Origin: Pseudomonadota bacterium
GTDB taxonomy: Bacteria; Myxococcota_A; UBA9160; SZUA-336
NCBI GenBank assembly: GCA_003247575.1
Contig: QJZC01000019.1
Coordinates: forward strand, 1 to 64,000
DNA length: 64,000 nucleotides
Reading direction: 5' to 3'
Positions within the stretch are counted from its first letter, which is position 1; each line of letters opens with the position of its first letter. A program made the translations under genes and the position numbers. This document shows positions 7,373 to 17,172 of this stretch, piece by piece. The notes below the pieces were generated by a model, which saw only the letters and a list, made by a program, of their open reading frames with translations, did no database searches and was not told the origin of the DNA.

Positions 7373-10300
7373 ATGGGGTCGGCGCCGAGATCGCGGGAGG
7401 ACACGCTGCCGAGAACGGCGGTCAATCGGTGCGCACATCACTCCGATCTGATCCATGTGGGCGCGCAGATCTGGCCGGATACCTATGGCTCCGTAAAGTG
7501 CATTCATCGCGGTGCCTCGAGCGAGGTGTTCGCAGCGAAGCGTCTCGAGGACGATTTTCCCGTCGTGCTCAAGATCCTTGAAGCCACACCGCAGGGGAAT
7601 GAACGGGCGCGGCGCGAGTTCAATGCCATACGCGTCTGTCAGCACCCTGGAATTCCCGAGGCATTCGCACTCGACCTGAGCTGCGAGCGCCCCTGCTTGG
7701 TGCTCGAGCGGCTTCCCGGGATATCGCTCAATGCTTGGCTGGAAGCGAGTGGACCGCCGCCGATCGGAGTGACCTTATCACTTGCAATCACCTGGGCAGA
7801 CATTCTGTCGGCAGTGCACGCTGCGCGAATGTTGCATCGCGACGTTACGCCCAACAACCTACTGATCGATCCTGAGACGTATGAGACGCACCTCATCGAC
7901 TTCGGGATCACGGCGGGTCTCGGGACTGCAGCGGCAGCCCCCGGTTCGGATCCGGAGGGGGCCGGATGGGCCGGAACGCTGCAATACATGGCTCCCGAGC
8001 AGAGCGGGCGCATGAATCGCCGTTGCAGCTTTCACAGCGACCTCTACGGATTCGGTGCCACGCTCTACTACGCGCTCACCGGTCGCCCCCCATTTCTGTT
8101 CGCCGATCCGCTCGAGCTGATTCACGCGCACATCGCCCGCCAACCACTCCCGCCGAGCGAGATTCGCGCCCAGATCCCGCAGCCTCTCTCCCGCCTGGTA
8201 CTCAAACTGCTGGGCAAGGAACCCGAGGAACGCTATGCCAGCGCGAACTCACTGCGCTGCGACCTGATGGCACTGCGCGCTCAGTGGGAAGCTAGCGGAC
8301 AGATGGATTCGAGCTTTCGGCTCGAGGCGATCCAGGTGCCCGACCGTCCGCGCTACCCCACCAAGCTCTATGGGCGGGAGCGCGAATGCGACGCGCTCGC
8401 GGCGAGCATCGCTGCTGCCAGTTCAAGCCGTTCTCGCGTGGTTTCCCTCGAGGGCCCGGCTGGAGTGGGTAAGTCCGCGCTGGTCGACTCGCTGCGGAGC
8501 AGGCTCGGCGAGATGGGTGCCTACTTGGTTCAGGGGGCCTTCGATGCCTATGGCGAGCGACCGCATAGTGCCTGGATCGCCTGCCTCGAGTCGTTCGCAG
8601 AACAGCTGCTGATAGAGAGTGATGACCGCCTCGCACAGTGGCGCCGAGAGATCCGCGCAAGCTTGGGATCCATCGCAGGCGCGCTGACGGAGTGGGTACC
8701 CGATCTGGGCACCTTGCTCGGCGACGTAGCCCCGGTGCCTCCGCTGGGCCCGTCGGAGACCCGAGCCCGTCTGCTCTTGGCGCTTCAGCGCTTTCTCGCC
8801 GCAGCAGGAACCCCGGCACATCCGCTCGCGATCTTCCTGGACGAGCTGCAGCACGCGGACTTCGGCAGCCAGTTCTTGCTCCAGGAGATCTTCGCTGCAG
8901 AAACGCAGGGGAACTTCGTGATCATCCTCGCATGTCAGGTCGAGGGAGAGGAGACTCCCGCTCCGCTCTCCGCTTCCCTGCAACGGCTCTCCGACCTAGA
9001 CGTGCCCGTCGATCGCATCGAGCTCGGCGCTCTCAGCCCTTCGGCGCTGCTCGAGTTTCTCGAGGATACCCTCGACAAGCCTCGCGACATGGTCGCTCCA
9101 CTCGCAATGCGCATCGAGCAGAAAACGGGCTGCAATCCTCTCTGTGTGCGCCAGCTGATCGACCATTGGCACGCACAGGGACTCATCGCTTTCGAGCCAG
9201 GCGCGGGGTGGCACTGGGATCTCGATGCGATCGCCGGTGCGAGCGTTCCGGATGGAGCCATCGGCCTGTTGATCGCGAAGCTAGAGAGCCTCCCAGACGA
9301 CGTGCGAAACACGCTCAGTCGAGCGAGCTGTGCGACCTCTGTCTTTGGTCGCCCCTTGCTGGAGCGGCTCACCGCCCAGAACTCGGATTCCATTCAGGCA
9401 AACCTGCTCGAGCTCGAACGACAGGGACTCGTGCTGCCGCTTCGGGAGGGGTTTCGCATTGCCCACGACCGGATTCGTGACGCCGCACGGGTACGGCTGT
9501 CGGAAGAGGAACGGTCAATCCTCCACGCCGAAGTCGCAAGCTACCTCCTCGAGGAGCAGCCCGAGGACGAGCGAGACGAGCACGCTTTCGAGATCGCCGA
9601 TCATCTGGTGCGCGCCGGAGGTTCGCTTCCCCGGGAACTGCTCTCTGCGAGAATCGAGCTCTGCTTGACAGCTGGGCGCGAAGCTCAGCGGGCGGGCGCC
9701 CCGCGGGAAGCGCGGCGCTATCTCGACGTGGCCCGCGGGGAGTTCGCGCCCACGGAATGGGACACGCGCCATGCGCTCGGCATGCAGCTCTGGCTGGCCT
9801 GTGCCGATAGCACGTTTCAGGCAGGGGATCCGCAGCGCGCGCTCGAGCTACTCGCTGAGGTGGAGCCCCACATCTCGACCGATCTCGAGCGCGCCCAGGT
9901 GGAGATGCAGCGGATCACCGTGCTGAACTTGGTGCAGTCTCCCGCGGACTGCGTCCGTCATGCCCTTTCGGTGCTGCGGCGCTTCGGCATCCGCTGGCCA
10001 CTGCATCCGTCGCTCTTCCGGAGCCAGCTGAGCATTCGGCGCATCTACGCGCGCGTCGCTGCACGTGCGCGGCTGGGCATTCACGCGCCCGGCGGGACGC
10101 TTCCACCCCGGCACCTGGCCGCGCTGATGATCATCAACGCCGCCGGTGGCGCGATGGCACGTACGGATAGTCGGCTTACTGCGATCGCGACCTGCTTCGT
10201 GATAAAGCAGCCCATGCCGAAGACGATGGGCAGTCGCGAGGCGAACTCGATCGGAAGCCTGGCTCTGTGGATACAGTGTCTGTTGGGGGATGCGAAGCGC

Positions 10301-11266
10301 TCGGCCGCCCTCGCTGGGGACGCCCATGCTTGGATCAAGGCATCCGGGGACACAATCCACGCAGCTCGGTTCGAGCTGGTGCTCCGAGGATGTCTGCACC
10401 CGATGCAAATGCAGCGACGTCGAGCGATCGCGGGGCTGGAGCCCGTCGCCGAGCAGTTGATCGAGAATGGCGACGTCGAATGGGCGTACTACGGGCGATT
10501 CCTCAAGTCCGCCTATGGAATGCTCGCCGGAGATCCAGTCGCGGCTGCCCGCGAACAGATGGCTAGCCTGGTTGAGATTGTCCATCGCGCGGGGCACCAA
10601 TATCCCGCCCCGGAGCGCTGTCTTCGCGTATACGATCGCTTCTGCGATACGGAACGCGCCACGGTGACCCTCGACGAAGCCGTGCGCGAAAGCCGGTCTT
10701 GGCTCTCAGAGCACCCCGGAAGTCCCGACGTGTGGGAGCTCACCTTCTGGACCATGGTTCTCTGCGTCTACCAGCGCCACGATCTCCTGTGGGAGGTCTC
10801 ACAATCCGTCTATCGTGAGCTATTCCGCAAGCTCCCCTATGCGCAGGTGGCAGATCATCTCTTGTATCGCGGCATCGCAGCCGCCGACCTGGCCGCGCGT
10901 ACGCGCAAGCGCTGCTACACACGCGGGCTGCGCGAAGCCTCGAAGCTCTTGCTTCGCTGGGCAACCTATGGGCCCGACTTCTCGCACATGCTGCTGCTGT
11001 TGCACGCCGAAGAAGCCCGTCTACGCGGCAAGCTGGATCGAGCCCATCGCCTGTACGAACAGGCAGCCCGCGGCGCCCTCGGCCAGGAATTCGTGCATCA
11101 CGCAGCCTTGGCGAAAGAACGCTGCGCGGGGTTGTTGCTCGAAGGGCGCCGCGCCGTCGAGGCGCGCCGCATCCTCACGCAGGCTCTGCAGCTCTACGAA
11201 AGCTGGGGAGCCCAACCCAAGCTCCAGCAGCTTCGCGGCGAGCACGCGGCCCTACTCGATCTCTGA
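7373..11266 (+). CDS. Ser/Thr protein kinase - AAA ATPase - TPR signalling protein (paralogue A)
   Basis: 1297 residues. Residues ~30-310 form a protein kinase domain: Lys67 in VVLKILE, catalytic loop HRDVTPNN at 155-162, DFG at 176-178, APE at 207-209. Thr replaces the usual Lys of HRDxK, as related large kinase-ATPases also vary here. Residues ~340-700 are a STAND/AAA_16 ATPase with Walker A GPAGVGKS (361-368) and Walker B FLDELQHAD (~488). The remainder is helical TPR-like repeats. The layout matches the kinase-ATPase half of the giant kinase/histidine-kinase sensors, but the histidine kinase tail is absent. No ribosome site is obvious, so the start is uncertain by tens of codons. It is probably cytoplasmic, scaffolding a signal cascade. 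Confidence 0.88.
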   Translation: MGSAPRSREDTLPRTAVNRCAHHSDLIHVGAQIWPDTYGSVKCIHRGASSEVFAAKRLEDDFPVVLKILEATPQGNERARREFNAIRVCQHPGIPEAFALDLSCERPCLVLERLPGISLNAWLEASGPPPIGVTLSLAITWADILSAVHAARMLHRDVTPNNLLIDPETYETHLIDFGITAGLGTAAAAPGSDPEGAGWAGTLQYMAPEQSGRMNRRCSFHSDLYGFGATLYYALTGRPPFLFADPLELIHAHIARQPLPPSEIRAQIPQPLSRLVLKLLGKEPEERYASANSLRCDLMALRAQWEASGQMDSSFRLEAIQVPDRPRYPTKLYGRERECDALAASIAAASSSRSRVVSLEGPAGVGKSALVDSLRSRLGEMGAYLVQGAFDAYGERPHSAWIACLESFAEQLLIESDDRLAQWRREIRASLGSIAGALTEWVPDLGTLLGDVAPVPPLGPSETRARLLLALQRFLAAAGTPAHPLAIFLDELQHADFGSQFLLQEIFAAETQGNFVIILACQVEGEETPAPLSASLQRLSDLDVPVDRIELGALSPSALLEFLEDTLDKPRDMVAPLAMRIEQKTGCNPLCVRQLIDHWHAQGLIAFEPGAGWHWDLDAIAGASVPDGAIGLLIAKLESLPDDVRNTLSRASCATSVFGRPLLERLTAQNSDSIQANLLELERQGLVLPLREGFRIAHDRIRDAARVRLSEEERSILHAEVASYLLEEQPEDERDEHAFEIADHLVRAGGSLPRELLSARIELCLTAGREAQRAGAPREARRYLDVARGEFAPTEWDTRHALGMQLWLACADSTFQAGDPQRALELLAEVEPHISTDLERAQVEMQRITVLNLVQSPADCVRHALSVLRRFGIRWPLHPSLFRSQLSIRRIYARVAARARLGIHAPGGTLPPRHLAALMIINAAGGAMARTDSRLTAIATCFVIKQPMPKTMGSREANSIGSLALWIQCLLGDAKRSAALAGDAHAWIKASGDTIHAARFELVLRGCLHPMQMQRRRAIAGLEPVAEQLIENGDVEWAYYGRFLKSAYGMLAGDPVAAAREQMASLVEIVHRAGHQYPAPERCLRVYDRFCDTERATVTLDEAVRESRSWLSEHPGSPDVWELTFWTMVLCVYQRHDLLWEVSQSVYRELFRKLPYAQVADHLLYRGIAAADLAARTRKRCYTRGLREASKLLLRWATYGPDFSHMLLLLHAEEARLRGKLDRAHRLYEQAARGALGQEFVHHAALAKERCAGLLLEGRRAVEARRILTQALQLYESWGAQPKLQQLRGEHAALLDL

Positions 11267-11363
11267 GGTGGTTGCCGGAGCAAGACTTTCGCCATCGCAA
11301 CGCGACGTGCGCGCCTGTCACAGCCGTGAAACGAAATAACAAATTCACGAAGTCATGAGTTCC

Positions 11364-11392
11364 TATACTTGCGCAAATCGCACCTGCGCAAG
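11364..11392 (+). promoter_or_regulatory. Candidate -10 box with overlapping operator palindrome
   Basis: TATACT at 11364-11369 could be a -10 box, although no good -35 is visible. It overlaps a perfect inverted repeat: CTTGCGCA at 11368-11375 and TGCGCAAG at 11385-11392, 9 bases apart. A site just after the -10 box suits a repressor of the downstream di-haem protein gene. AAGGAG lies shortly before that gene's ATG. The binding protein is unknown. Confidence 0.5.
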
Positions 11393-11427
11393 ATTTGGCT
11401 CTGCCATCGATAAAGGAGCACTGACTC

Positions 11428-14400
11428 ATGCTTCAGAGACCCGCCCGCGCGCTCGTCCAGACGCTCGTCGTGGCGTTCGCCACGATCGCGCCCGCCACGA
11501 TCCTGTCGGGAGATGCCTGGGCCACCGAGGGCGAGCCCTACATCAATTTCGAAACCATTCCGACGCGCGCCCTCGCGATGTCGCCTGACGGATCGCGGTT
11601 GTTCGTCACGAACACACCTGATTCTCGACTGGAAATCTTCGATGTATCCAGCGGCCGCCCGGTTCCGGCTGGAGCGGTCACGGTGGGCCTGGATCCGATC
11701 GCCGTAGCCGCGCGCAACGATGACGAGGTATGGGTCGTCAACCATCTCTCCGATAGCGTGAGTGTCGTGGATCTCAGTTCGAACCCGAGAGTGGTGCAGA
11801 CCTTGTTCGTAGGAGACGAGCCCCGTGACATAGTGTTTGCGGGCCCTGACAACAGTCGCGCATTCGTGACCGCCGCTAGGCGCGGCCAGAACCATCCCGA
11901 CGACGTCGTCAATGAGACACAGGTACCCGGACTTCCTCGAGCCGACGTGTGGGTCTTCGATGCCAACGATCGCGGCGACAAGTTGGGCGGAGAGCCGCTG
12001 GCCGTCGTCCCGCTGTTCGCCGACAAGCCTGGGGCGCTAGCCATCACCCCTGACGGAAGCGAAGTCTATGTTTCCATCTTCTCATCAGGAAATCAGACGA
12101 CCACGATCATCGACCTCGCCGTTTGCGGTAGCGGTCCGCAATCGCGGCCTCACCAGCCAGGCTTCGGGCAGTTCTCGAACCAGGAAGATGGACCGTGCAC
12201 GCTCCTGAATGGTGGGACCGCGCCAGGTGGCGTTCCCGGCCCCAATGGCAATCAGGCAGATGGTGCCGCAAACCCTCGCACTGGCATCATCGTGAAGTTC
12301 GATCCAGCCACCGGAGCTTGGCTCGATGCCGCGGGACGCGACTGGCGCGATGCAGTTCCATTCAGCTTGCCCGACAACGATGTCTTCGTCATCGATGCTT
12401 TGGCGAATCCTCCTGCCGTCAAGCGATCCTTCAACGGGGTAGGAACCCTCAACTTCAACGTTTCGATTCATCCGATCAGCGGCAAGGCCTTCGTCTCGAC
12501 GATCGAAGCCATCAATACGAACCGCTTCATCTCGGCGCCGACACTAGGCTTGTTCCCAAACCCAAACCCTGCAAGCGGTGTCGCCGCAACCGCAGATCCA
12601 CTTACTGGCCACACGCTCAACGGGCATCTCTATGAGTCGCGGGTCTCGATTCTCAATCCAGCAGATCGAAGCGTCGTAACTCGGCACCTGAACAAGCACA
12701 TCGACTACGAGGTCGTGCCGTCGCCCCCTGGAGTCAAGGAACGGAGCATCGCCAATCCACAAGGATTGGTGTTCTCCGCCGACGGTGAGACGCTGTTCAT
12801 CGCGGGACTCGGATCGAACGAGATCGTGCCTTTCTCGACTCGAGAACTGGAGGATGACTCGTTCGTGCCAGATGCGTCCACGCACATCACCCTCAGCGGA
12901 GACGGCGGACCCACCGACATGGTGATCGGAACCGATCAGAAGACCATGTTCGCGTACCGCCGCTTCGACAACGCGATCTCTACCGTAGACCTCGAGACTC
13001 GCGAAGAGGTGGCGAGTACGCCTATGTTCAGCCCCGAGCCGGCGAAGGTAACCCGCGGCCGCAAGTTCCTGTATGACGCAAGGCTCACCTCGAGCAACGG
13101 CGAGGCGAACTGCAATGTATGCCACCCATCCGGTGACAAGGATGATCTCGCTTGGAACCTGGGCTCGCCGTTCTTCGGGCTCAAGGACAACATCAATGAC
13201 TTCGTCCCGGCTCCAGGACTGCTTTCGCTTCTGTTCCCTGACGCCGCCGACTTCAATCAAGCGATAGGCCTCGGCGCGTCTCCTGAGGGACTGGAGCAAA
13301 TACTGGCCAACTCGCCTCTCGCGCCCCTGGCGGAGCTGCTCGGGCTCGACCCGAGCGCACTCCTCGACTCCGAGGGTGGAGAGGGCTCAGGCCTCATCGG
13401 CGATCTGATCGGAGTGCTGTTCCGCCTCGAAGGTCTCGACTCGTTGATGGACGAGAACGGCGCACTCCTCGGGATCGCCACGGTGAGCCCGACCCTCGAG
13501 TTCAACCCGCTCAAGGGGCCGATGACGGTCCTGACTCTGAGAGGCCTCAAGGACAGCGGTCCCATGTTCTGGCGCGGTGATGCGAACTCATCGGATCCGT
13601 TGTTCGCTTCCGTCCTCGGATTCACTCCGAATGACGACCCGAACGATGAGCGGAAGAACTTCCAGGAGTTCAACATCGTGTTCCCAGCCCTGCTCGGCCG
13701 CGAGGCCCCGCTCGATCCCGAAGATTTCGAGGCATTTACGGACTTCATCCTCACTCTGATCCCTCCGCCGAACCCGCATCGGCCCTTGAGCAACGAGCTC
13801 AACGCATCTCAGGCAGCAGGTGAGGAGATCTTTCTCGGGGGAGCCACCGGACTCTTTGGACTCAATGCGGACCCGGAACTGTCCGACCTGGTCTTCACCT
13901 GCGAGGAATGCCACGGGATCGATCGTTCCCAGGGCTTCTTTGGGACGCGCGGTCAGGACGTCATCGAGGGCGAGACTCAGTTCTTCAAGGTTCCGCAGTT
14001 GCGCAGCGTCTACGACAAGGTTGGAGGCTTTGGCACCACGGCAGGCACAGATATCCTGCCCAACGGCGAGCCCAACCCAACCGGCCCGCAGGTTCGCGGA
14101 ACCGGAGTGCTACACGACGGGTCTGCGCAGTCGCCTCGGAACTTCCTGAGTGCCGAACAGTTCCAGCTGACGACCGACGAGCTGACCAAGGTGGTCGACT
14201 TCACCTTCGCGTTCCCGACCAACCTGGCCCCCGTCGTGGGTCAGCAGGTTACGCTGAGCGAGTCCAGCGGGCGTGATGTACAGCGCCGGATCGATCTCCT
14301 CCGGGAATCCGCACTCGACGACTTCGTTCTAGCTACCGGCGAGACCAACAAAGAGTGTGACCTGATCGCCAAGGGCCAGTTTCGCGGACGCGAGCGCGGG

Positions 14401-14598
14401 TACGTACTCCTCACCTCCGGCCCGGCAAGAGGGCGCTTCCTCGACGACGAGGGCCGCATCCTCTCGGACCGTACGCTTCGGCGTCGCGCGCAAAGTGTAG
14501 GCAACGAAGTGACGTTCACCTGCGTCTATCCTGGTGGAGGGAGGCGTCTCGGCGTAGACCGCGATGGCGACGGCCGTCTCGATGGCAACGAGAGATAG
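11428..14598 (+). CDS. Secreted YVTN beta-propeller / di-haem cytochrome c protein (paralogue A)
   Basis: 1056 residues with an N-terminal signal peptide (cleavage probable after GDAWA). Residues ~40-530 carry beta-propeller repeats such as ALAMSPDGSRLFVTN and VWVVNHLSDSVSVVDL. The C-terminal half is a cytochrome c peroxidase/MauG-like module with exactly two haem motifs, CNVCH (562-566) and CEECH (825-829). It also has the family's PQLRSVYD and LHDGS segments. A calcium-type loop (DRDGDGRLDG) ends the protein. It should act in the periplasm as a redox enzyme or electron carrier. It is paralogous to the protein at 17566-20556 but has an extra ~87 residues between the haem motifs (~578-685). 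Strong AAGGAG ribosome site. Substrate unknown. Confidence 0.88.
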   Translation: MLQRPARALVQTLVVAFATIAPATILSGDAWATEGEPYINFETIPTRALAMSPDGSRLFVTNTPDSRLEIFDVSSGRPVPAGAVTVGLDPIAVAARNDDEVWVVNHLSDSVSVVDLSSNPRVVQTLFVGDEPRDIVFAGPDNSRAFVTAARRGQNHPDDVVNETQVPGLPRADVWVFDANDRGDKLGGEPLAVVPLFADKPGALAITPDGSEVYVSIFSSGNQTTTIIDLAVCGSGPQSRPHQPGFGQFSNQEDGPCTLLNGGTAPGGVPGPNGNQADGAANPRTGIIVKFDPATGAWLDAAGRDWRDAVPFSLPDNDVFVIDALANPPAVKRSFNGVGTLNFNVSIHPISGKAFVSTIEAINTNRFISAPTLGLFPNPNPASGVAATADPLTGHTLNGHLYESRVSILNPADRSVVTRHLNKHIDYEVVPSPPGVKERSIANPQGLVFSADGETLFIAGLGSNEIVPFSTRELEDDSFVPDASTHITLSGDGGPTDMVIGTDQKTMFAYRRFDNAISTVDLETREEVASTPMFSPEPAKVTRGRKFLYDARLTSSNGEANCNVCHPSGDKDDLAWNLGSPFFGLKDNINDFVPAPGLLSLLFPDAADFNQAIGLGASPEGLEQILANSPLAPLAELLGLDPSALLDSEGGEGSGLIGDLIGVLFRLEGLDSLMDENGALLGIATVSPTLEFNPLKGPMTVLTLRGLKDSGPMFWRGDANSSDPLFASVLGFTPNDDPNDERKNFQEFNIVFPALLGREAPLDPEDFEAFTDFILTLIPPPNPHRPLSNELNASQAAGEEIFLGGATGLFGLNADPELSDLVFTCEECHGIDRSQGFFGTRGQDVIEGETQFFKVPQLRSVYDKVGGFGTTAGTDILPNGEPNPTGPQVRGTGVLHDGSAQSPRNFLSAEQFQLTTDELTKVVDFTFAFPTNLAPVVGQQVTLSESSGRDVQRRIDLLRESALDDFVLATGETNKECDLIAKGQFRGRERGYVLLTSGPARGRFLDDEGRILSDRTLRRRAQSVGNEVTFTCVYPGGGRRLGVDRDGDGRLDGNER

Positions 14599-14653
14599 AA
14601 AGATGTAACCATGAAAGTGGCAGGTAGCCGCTGAGCCCCGCGGTGCACTTGCA

Positions 14654-14692
14654 GCGCCCGCCCCTAGCCTCCCCCTGGGGAGGGGCGGGCGC
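14654..14692 (+). terminator. GC-rich hairpin after the di-haem protein gene
   Basis: GCGCCCGCCCCT (14654-14665) pairs perfectly with AGGGGCGGGCGC (14681-14692). There is a 15-base loop that itself contains CCCC/GGGG. It sits 55 bases after the stop codon. No T-run follows, so it may be a Rho-independent terminator without a U-tract or an mRNA 3'-end stabiliser. Confidence 0.55.
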
Positions 14693-14824
14693 ACTCAACT
14701 CGTGGGAGCTTCGACTTGACTCGTACCCCTCCCTACCTTCTCGATTCCGGCGCTCTGACCCAATCCCTGGGAGTCCCCGAGTGAATCGCCGTAGAGCTGC
14801 GTGGTAGAGTGAGGCCTCAGCGTA

Positions 14825-15856
14825 ATGTCCGAGGCCACCATATCCATGCGCCTTGTGCGCCCGTTTCTCGAAGCGGCTCGAGAGGCCGGGGTGCCTCCTC
14901 GCTTGCTTCAGCTCTGGGAACAGTTGGCGACAGACACTCGGATCGCAGAGAGCACCGCCATGGCGTTGCTGTGTAGCGCACAGCGTATGACGCAAGACGC
15001 TGCACTAGGGGTGCGGGCGGCTCTGCAAGTCTTGCCGGAAGACCAGAGCGATCAGGTAGACCAAGACGGCTCTGCATCCTGGCGCGCGGCACGCGAGCTT
15101 CTCCGGCTTCTACATCACCATCTGATCGTGGCCAAGCGCTCTCGGGGCGCCGGGTACTTTGTCGAGGCGGACCTCCTACGCGTCGACCTTCCGCAGCCAC
15201 GTGACCTCGCCGAGCGCATCAGCTGCGACTTCGCCCTCGCCGTAGCGTATCGAAGCCATCGGCGCCTCATCCACGAGGACCCTGCGGAGCTTCAGTTGTG
15301 GTTCCCCTATCCATCTCCGCCGGAATCCGAACTTGCGATCTATCGTCGAGTCTTCGGATCGAAGCTCGGATCGGAGAGCCCGCTCAGGTTCGATGCGCCT
15401 CGGCATTCGTTGATCGCGAGGACTTGCGATCAGGCGATCCACTATCGAGGCCACCTGGTGCCCGTTCGCCGACTACTGGCAGATTATGCCCGCAACCGCT
15501 CGTGGCGCGTACCCGTCGAGACTTCCTTTACAGATCGGGTGCGCACAGTAGTGATTCGCGAACTCTCCGGAGGCAATCCTACCGCTGACTTTGTGTCCAG
15601 CAGACTGGGCGTGAGCCGCAGCACCCTGGTGCGACGCTTGGACGACGAGGGAGTCGCGTTCAAGGATCTGCTCGACCACGTACGCAGCGGTCTGGCAATC
15701 CGGCTGCTCATGCGCGAGCGCGTGCCAATCAGCCAAATCGTGCGCCGGCTGGGATACTCCGATCACGCGGCCTTTCACAAGGCGTTCAGGCGCTGGTTCG
15801 GACAGTCTCCGACAGCATACTTGCGGAGCCATGCGCCTCCGAAGCCTGGAGAATGA
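14825..15856 (+). CDS. AraC-family transcriptional regulator (OruR-like)
   Basis: 343 residues. The N-terminal ~200 match the arabinose-binding-like sensory region of the OruR/ArgR group (LELWFPYPSPPE-type pattern, read here as LQLWFPYPSPPES). The last ~95 are two AraC helix-turn-helix motifs: ADFVSSRLGVSRSTLVRRL, then SQIVRRLGYSDHAAFHKAF followed by the diagnostic FGQSPTAYLR. It lies between the first di-haem protein and the di-iron oxidase, all rightward, and is the obvious candidate activator for one or both. The ligand is unknown. Confidence 0.9.
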   Translation: MSEATISMRLVRPFLEAAREAGVPPRLLQLWEQLATDTRIAESTAMALLCSAQRMTQDAALGVRAALQVLPEDQSDQVDQDGSASWRAARELLRLLHHHLIVAKRSRGAGYFVEADLLRVDLPQPRDLAERISCDFALAVAYRSHRRLIHEDPAELQLWFPYPSPPESELAIYRRVFGSKLGSESPLRFDAPRHSLIARTCDQAIHYRGHLVPVRRLLADYARNRSWRVPVETSFTDRVRTVVIRELSGGNPTADFVSSRLGVSRSTLVRRLDDEGVAFKDLLDHVRSGLAIRLLMRERVPISQIVRRLGYSDHAAFHKAFRRWFGQSPTAYLRSHAPPKPGE

Positions 15857-16074
15857 GCCGACCGATCCAACTCCGGCAGCATCAGTTCGCCTTCCAGCAC
15901 CGCCAGTTCGCAACACGCCGAGCAGGGCGTCTCCAGCGCGACGTTCCCCGCCTGAGTCCGCCTGACACGAATCGACAAATTCGCCAGAGGGCCTGTCCCT
16001 ATACTGCCGGTCGAGGGGGCAACGCACCTTCCAATCTGGTGACATGCCTCCCTGCCCTGCACAGGAGACCCAAG

Positions 16075-17172
16075 ATGAGCTCGAAGCTCGCCCCTCGACC
16101 GGACACCTCGCGTGCAGAAGTTCGCTCCGCGCTCCGGGCCATTTACGACTGGAGCTACGACAGCGAGATCGACCAGCTGCGTACCTTGTACGCGAACGCC
16201 CTCGAGCGGCAGTGGATCTCGGTGCGCGACCTCGACTGGGAGCGGGGTATCGATCAGGAGAGGTTCGCCAACACCTTCAGCATAGCGGGCCTCCCCATCC
16301 AGAATACCGAGTTCTGGAAGCACTTGGACCCAGACGTCAAGTGGGAGGTGTCGCGCCGCACATCGGCATTCCAGCTCTCGAACTTCCTTCACGGCGAACA
16401 GGGCGCGCTGATGGTCGCGAGCCAGCTCGTAAGCGCGGTGCCGCACATGGACGCCAAGTTCTATGCTTCCACGCAGACCGTCGACGAGGCACGGCACGTC
16501 GAGGTCTTCGCTGCCTATATCGGGCTGCTCGATGAGGTCTACCCGATCGATCCCTCCGTAAAGCACCTGCTTGACGAGACGATCGGAAGCGAGAGCTGGA
16601 TTCACAAGCTCGTGGGCATGCAGGTCGTGGTCGAGGGGATGGCGCTCTACCTGTTCCGGGACATGCGGCGGGTCACTGAGGAGCCGCTGCTGAAGCAGCT
16701 CCTCACCTATGTCTCGCGCGACGAGGCGCGGCACACGGGGTACGGCATCAAGTACCTACCCCAGGTACTGGCCACCCTGAGCGATACCGAACGACGCGAG
16801 CTCGAAGATTTTGCCTTCGAGGGCTCTCGCCTCCTGATCGGCTCTCGCGCAGGGCCGACCCTGCGCGAGAGCATCTTCAAGATCTGGACCCAGGCCGGTC
16901 TGGACCCGGCCGCAGTTTTCCAGGAGATCGCAAAGGAGCGCGAGAAGATGCGCGGCGAGGTCAACCGCAGCGGGGGCATCTTCGGTCCGCTGCGAGGGTT
17001 CCTCATTCCCACCATGCGGAGCATCGGTCTGTTCAGCGAGCGTCTCGAGGGCTTCTACCGCGACCTGTTCGCTCGCCGAATGAGCGAGCAGGCTGCGAAG
17101 CCACCGCGAAGGCTGAACTTCGATGCCGAACTCCCCGAAGACCTCGAAGCCTGGGTCCTCTCCGACGCTTGA
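16075..17172 (+). CDS. Ferritin-like di-iron oxidase (paralogue A)
   Basis: 365 residues from the ATG at 16075, with AGGAG 8 bases upstream; the frame is open further upstream but there is no site. All six residues of a ribonucleotide-reductase-R2/monooxygenase type di-iron centre are visible: Glu108 (HGEQGAL), Glu138 and His141 (DEARHVEVF), Glu187 (VEGMAL), Glu217 and His220 (DEARHTGYG). Such centres activate O2 for hydroxylation, desaturation or N-oxygenation. No signal peptide, so cytoplasmic. The substrate is unknown. A clear paralogue lies at 57767-58810. The setting between two secreted di-haem proteins and next to AraC suggests a shared oxidative pathway, which is inference. Confidence 0.85.
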   Translation: MSSKLAPRPDTSRAEVRSALRAIYDWSYDSEIDQLRTLYANALERQWISVRDLDWERGIDQERFANTFSIAGLPIQNTEFWKHLDPDVKWEVSRRTSAFQLSNFLHGEQGALMVASQLVSAVPHMDAKFYASTQTVDEARHVEVFAAYIGLLDEVYPIDPSVKHLLDETIGSESWIHKLVGMQVVVEGMALYLFRDMRRVTEEPLLKQLLTYVSRDEARHTGYGIKYLPQVLATLSDTERRELEDFAFEGSRLLIGSRAGPTLRESIFKIWTQAGLDPAAVFQEIAKEREKMRGEVNRSGGIFGPLRGFLIPTMRSIGLFSERLEGFYRDLFARRMSEQAAKPPRRLNFDAELPEDLEAWVLSDA

